A DNA stretch of 16,610 nt from contig DATHVD010000078.1 of NCBI GenBank assembly GCA_035461525.1, positions 1 to 16,610 of the forward strand, in the 5' to 3' direction. Position 1 is the stretch's first letter, and each line of letters opens with the position of its first letter. Positions 13,377 through 16,610 of the stretch are shown piece after piece. Made by a program: the position numbers and the translations under genes. The notes below the pieces were generated by a model. It was not told where the DNA came from. It saw only the letters and a list, made by a program, of their open reading frames with translations, and made no database searches. Source of the stretch: JAIBJN01 sp035461525. Its GTDB lineage: Bacteria > Actinomycetota > Thermoleophilia > Gaiellales > Gaiellaceae.

Positions 13377-15835
13377 ATGACTCGCCGCACGCAGTCGTCC
13401 CCACGCCCGCCCGGGCCCTCCGGGAGGAGGACACGAAGGACGAGGGGGCTCGCGCTCCTCGTCGCTCTCGCCGCCGCCCGTCGCGCTCACGACGGGGGCG
13501 TCCCCCGCCGGGGCCCAGGTGACGGGCCCCGTCTTCGTCGACGGGCAGGCGCAGCCGGTCTTCTCGACGAGCTCCGCCACGTGGATCAGGCAGGAGGGCT
13601 GGGCGGAGTCCACGATCGACAGCGACTTCGACGGCAAGCTCGACCGCATCCACTTCGACGTCGTCCGCGTGATGGAGACCGAGACGATCGGGCTCAAGGT
13701 GCCGGTCGTCATGGAGGTCAGCCCCTACTACGCGGGCGGGGCGACCATCTTCAACTGGGGCGTCGACCACGAGATCGGCGAGCCCCCGACGACGAAGCCG
13801 CCGTACATCCGCACGAACTTCGGGAACACGAGCCCGATCGTCTCGAACGCGCTCAACTCGACCTGGGTGCCCCGCGGCTTTGCGGTCGTACACGTGGAGG
13901 GCACGGGCTCCGGCTACTCCGAGGGCTGCCCGACGTCCGGCGACCGGCACGAGACGCTGGGCCCGAAGGCGGTCGTCGACTGGCTGAACGGGAACGCGAA
14001 GGCGTACACGACCGTGGACGGCGACGAGCAGATCTTCGCCACCTGAATGACGGGGAAGGTCGGCATGGTCGGGACGTCCTACAACGGCACGCTGCCGATC
14101 GGCATCGCCACGACCGGCGTCGAGGGCCTCGAGGCGATCGTCCCGGTCGCGGCCATCTCGAGCTGGTACGACTACTACCGCGCGAACGGCGCCGTCCGCG
14201 CGCCCGGCGGGTTTCAGGGGGAGGACCTCGACGTCCTCGCCGAGTACACGTACTCCCGGCGCGACCAGTCGATCTGCCAGGCCGCGATCGAGAACCTGCG
14301 CCAGATCCAGGATCGCGTCACCGGCGACTACTCGCCGATCTGGCACCAGCGCAATTACATGAAGGACATCGACGGCCTCGAGGCCGCCACGCTCGTCGTG
14401 CACGGGAATGGCGACTGGAACGTGATGACGAAGCACGCGAGCGAGCTCTACAACGCGCTCAAGGCGCGCGACGTCGCGCGGCAGTTCTACCTCCACCAGG
14501 GAGGCCACTCGAACCCGCTTCCGCTCTTCCTGCTCAACCGCTGGTTCTCGCGGTACCTGTGGGATCACCCGAACGACGTCGAGAACGACCCGAGGTCGAT
14601 GGTCGTGCGCGAGTCGAACGCGTGCCCGGCGAGGACGGCGACGGCGGTCGGGGACCAGTCGAACACCGCCGTCCTGACCGTCGCGGACACGAGCGCGCTC
14701 GCCACCCGGCTGACGCTGACGATCCCGCAGACGAACGCGAGCGGGACGATCACGAACACGACGCGGGTGATCACCGAGATCCCCGATCCGACGACGGTCG
14801 TGCTCTCCTCGCCCGTGGCCACGGCCGCCGGCCAGCGCGTCGCGGACGGGGCGCTCCTCAGCATCGTCTGCGGGAGCGCCAACCCGACCTTCTACGAGGA
14901 ATGGCCCGTCCATTGAGGACGTGAGGCTGAGCCTCAGGGGCAACGCCCCCGCGATCGGCGACCTCACCGTGCACACGGTGCCCGACGCCGACGAGGCGTT
15001 CACCGACAACGCCGGGCCTGGGTTCACGCCGACCTCGCTCGTGAACGCCGCGACCTCGCCGCACCGGCTCGTCTTCAAGACGCCGGTGCTGCAGAAGGAC
15101 GTCCGCGTCAGCGGAACGCCGACGATCACGGTGAGGGTCGCCTTCTCCAAGCCGAAGGCGAACCTCACCGCCTACCTGATCAACTACCCGGGCGGGAGCG
15201 GCAACGGGACGGTGATCAGCCGCGGCTGGATCGACCCGGAGAACCCGCACTCGCCGGCCAAGACCGAGCCGATCACGCCGGGCGAGTCCATCCGGCTCAA
15301 GTTCGACATGCAGCCGAAGGACTCCGTCGTCGTCGCCGGGCGGCGGCTCGGGATCATGATCATCTCGAGCGACCGCGACTATACGGTCCGGCCGGCCCCG
15401 GGCACCGAGCTGACCGTCGAGCTCGACGCCAGCTTCGCGACGCTCCCGATCGTCGGCGGCGCCGCTCACGTCAGCTCGGCGCTCTACGACTGGCGCGGCT
15501 TCCTCGGGAACCTCGAGAACCCGCCGGTCGTGAACCAGGCCAACTCGAACGGCGTCACGGAGCTGCACTTCAGCCTCGGCGGCGATCTCGGCCTCGACGT
15601 CTTCGCGGCCGGCTCGCCCGCGTCGCGGCCGATCGACTGCGACACGAAGGAGCCGCTCGGCGACTTCGAGCCGACGCAGAATCCGAACTGGGGCAGCCTC
15701 TCGTACTCGGCCTGGCAGGACGAGTACACGTACCCGTGGAAGACGGATCGGGCGTGGAAGGGAACCTGCCGCGAGGTCGTCGTTACGCTCGCGGACGGCG
15801 CCGCGCACAACGCCTGGCTGCGGTTCGTGAAGTAG
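13377..15835 (+). pseudogene. Secreted X-Pro dipeptidyl-peptidase (S15/CocE-NonD type), disrupted by two frameshifts and a nonsense codon
   Basis: The intact product would be an exported serine peptidase removing X-Pro dipeptides. The first frame encodes an Arg-rich N-terminus and hydrophobic core LALLVALAAA, then shifts near 13477-13480; dropping one C restores VALTTGASPAGAQVTGP, a signal-peptide end and mature start. The frame continues to TGA at 14044-14046, where the family has Trp (W-x-x-GKVGM), then holds the whole triad: GTSYNG (Ser codon at 14077), NGDWNV (Asp at 14413) and GGHSNP (His at 14506). A second extra C near 14905-14907 breaks EEWP|SIEDVRLSLRG, entering the C-terminal jelly-roll domain, which ends at TAG 15833. 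With both C's removed the length is exactly 819 codons. A Cys-bounded insert of about 83 residues lies at 14623-14871. The cause may be true decay or sequence error; TGA is a normal stop in neighbouring genes. Confidence 0.88.
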
Positions 15836-15859
15836 CGAGCCGGGACCGCCTTAGGGACG

Positions 15860-15887
15860 GGAGGAGCGCCGAGACGGGCGCTCCTCC
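15860..15887. terminator. Strong hairpin between convergent peptidase and DUF302 loci
   Basis: Left arm GGAGGAGCGCC (15860-15870), loop GAGACG, right arm GGCGCTCCTCC (15877-15887): a perfect 11-bp stem. It lies 24 bases after the peptidase stop, and its right arm touches the last base of the DUF302 stop codon, so it can serve both strands. There is no T-run, as is common for terminators in GC-rich actinobacteria. Confidence 0.7.
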
Positions 15888-16278
15888 TACGTCCGGACGG
15901 CTCGCTCGACGACGGCGGCGAGCCGGCGGCGCACCTCGTCCGCGACGGGCTGGAGCTCCGGGTTGCCGACGATCGAGAGCATCCGTGCGGCGTCCACGGC
16001 GGAGACGACGGTGCCGCCGTCCTGCTCGTGGACGACGACGTTGCAGGGGAGGAGGACGCCGAGCTCTGGCTCGGCCTGGAGCGCCCGGTGCGCGAGCGGC
16101 GGGTTGCACGCGCCGATGCCCCAAGCTCGACGCCGAGCTTCTCGCTGAGCGTCGCCTGGACGTCGATGGAGCAGAGGACGCCGAAGCCCTCCGCGGCGAG
16201 CTCCTCGCGCACGCGCGCGACGGCGCGGTCGAAGGGGAGGGGGGTCGTCGCGGTCAGCGTGTACTCGTGGGCGGGCAT
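15887..16278 (-). pseudogene. DUF302-family protein, frameshifted by a small internal deletion
   Basis: DUF302 proteins are small soluble domains of unclear function. ATG 16278 (MPAHEY) is preceded by AGGAGG (16291-16286) at a 7-base spacing. The first frame reads LPFDRAVARVREELAAEGFG, then VLCSIDVQATLSEKLGVEL, ending at 16123. The family continues with about six residues and then GACNPPLAH. Here GACNPPLAHRALQAEPELG resumes from 16114 in another frame after only 8 bases (16115-16122), so about 10 bases appear missing. The rest (LLPCNVVVHEQDGGT, AARMLSIVGNPEL) is well conserved to the TAG at 15887. The gene overlaps the upstream thioredoxin-fold gene by 25 bases. It may be a genuine mutation or an assembly error. 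Confidence 0.8.
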
Positions 16279-16610
16279 TCGCATTCCTCCTCGAGAGAGC
16301 GGCGGTGGACACGGTCGGCCTTCCGCCGGTGGTCGTCTGCGGCGGGAGGCTCGGCGTAGCGATCGGCGAGGTAGGCCGCGATCCGCTCCTCGCCCACGAC
16401 GGCGGGCTCGCCGGCGGGCACGAGCACGGGGATCGAGTCGGACCGCGTGAGCTCGACCAGGGCCTCGCGCTCGCGGCGGGCGGCCGGCACCTGCCGGGCG
16501 ACGAAGTCGACGCCGAGCTCGGTCAGGAGCTCGCGGACCCGGTGCGACGCCGGGCACCACTCGGCCTGGTAGAGCTCGAGCGCCGGCGGGCGCTCGCCGT
16601 TCGCCGTCGT
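16254..16610 (-). CDS. Glutaredoxin/GST-N-like thioredoxin-fold protein (5' partial)
   Basis: The start lies beyond the right edge; 118 residues are visible, in frame from base 16610. The sequence LELYQAEWCPASHRVRELL places a Cys-Pro-Ala-Ser motif (Cys at visible residue 19) after the first strand, as in monothiol glutaredoxins and Cys-type GST N-terminal domains. It is followed by ELGVDFVARQVPA, the cis-Pro region DSIPVLV, and VVGEERIAAYLADRY, which matches the glutathione-binding helix of GST-N folds. A polar tail with two Cys residues (EEECECPP) ends the protein. It would act as a thiol-disulfide or glutathione/mycothiol-type transferase; a separate C-terminal GST domain is absent. It overlaps the DUF302 start by 25 bases, indicating an operon. 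Confidence 0.78.
   Translation of the reverse strand, partial: TTANGERPPALELYQAEWCPASHRVRELLTELGVDFVARQVPAARREREALVELTRSDSIPVLVPAGEPAVVGEERIAAYLADRYAEPPAADDHRRKADRVHRRSLEEECECPPTSTR

Noticed and set aside
14044..14046. UGA decoded as Trp (alternative code) or as selenocysteine in the peptidase
   Set aside because: Intact genes here (dppB, dppC, egtB, ATP-grasp, MFS) end with TGA, and the position is a family Trp rather than a redox residue. No SECIS-like hairpin was recognised.
13476..14910. Programmed +1 frameshifting because both peptidase frameshifts occur at GCCCGTC
   Set aside because: The heptamer also occurs in several intact places (for example near 193, 611 and 7805), so the shared context is weak evidence. 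Neither site has a stop codon in the slip position or a clear stimulatory structure.
12282..15168. Long open frames on both strands across the methyltransferase and peptidase loci (to 14924 on plus, from 15168 on minus)
   Set aside because: They contradict the clear PRMT-like and S15 peptidase homology and show low-complexity composition.
1..16610. tRNA/rRNA genes, CRISPR repeats, transposases, phage genes, toxin-antitoxin pairs
   Set aside because: I looked on both strands and saw no supporting motif, repeat array or family signature.

Overview
The window reads as GC-rich (about 70% or more by eye) chromosomal DNA of a Gram-positive actinobacterial type. Supporting signs are very high GC at third codon positions, frequent GTG/TTG starts, a Tat-type lipoprotein signal, ergothioneine genes, and several genes whose start codon lies 6-7 bases after a TANNNT -10 hexamer (leaderless transcription). 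An uncultured Actinomycetota lineage such as Thermoleophilia/Gaiellales is my guess; the sequence alone does not prove it. I saw no tRNA, rRNA, CRISPR array, insertion sequence or phage gene. No gene-free stretch exceeds 300 bases.

Layout. (1) 1-4925, minus strand: a peptide/nickel-type (Dpp/Opp) ABC importer operon, read right to left as lipoprotein binding protein, permease DppB, permease DppC, and a fused two-domain ATPase that runs off the left edge. A -35/-10 pair and a 10-bp palindrome lie upstream of the binding-protein gene. (2) 5041-7382, minus: egtB-egtD, two core ergothioneine genes with an ATGA overlap. A divergent ATP-grasp ligase gene (7429-8595, plus) faces them across a 46-base promoter region. 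(3) 8567-13244: compact single genes that alternate in strand: a DHA2-type MFS exporter, a small membrane protein, a possible 52-residue protein, a nitroreductase, an orphan STAS protein, a PaaI-type hotdog thioesterase and a PRMT-like methyltransferase. Facing 3' ends overlap by up to 29 bases or lie 3 bases apart. (4) 13377-15835, plus: a secreted X-Pro dipeptidyl-peptidase (S15) gene broken by two single-base frameshifts and one in-frame TGA. (5) 15887-16610, minus: a DUF302 gene with a small frameshifting deletion, overlapping the end of a thioredoxin-fold (GST-N/glutaredoxin-like) gene cut by the right edge. A strong hairpin separates it from the peptidase locus.

How the parts relate. 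The importer is a complete peptide-uptake unit, and the secreted peptidase would fit the same nutritional role if it were intact. EgtD (His to hercynine) and EgtB (hercynine S-conjugation) act in sequence. The adjacent ATP-grasp enzyme is a candidate for the amino-acid/thiol ligation that would otherwise need EgtA, which is not in the window. The most interesting items are that ATP-grasp neighbour, the PRMT-like enzyme with a PqqD/RRE-like N-terminus, the recurrent leaderless -10 arrangement (including two divergent pairs that share bases of their -10 boxes), and the clustering of gene lesions in the last 3.3 kb.
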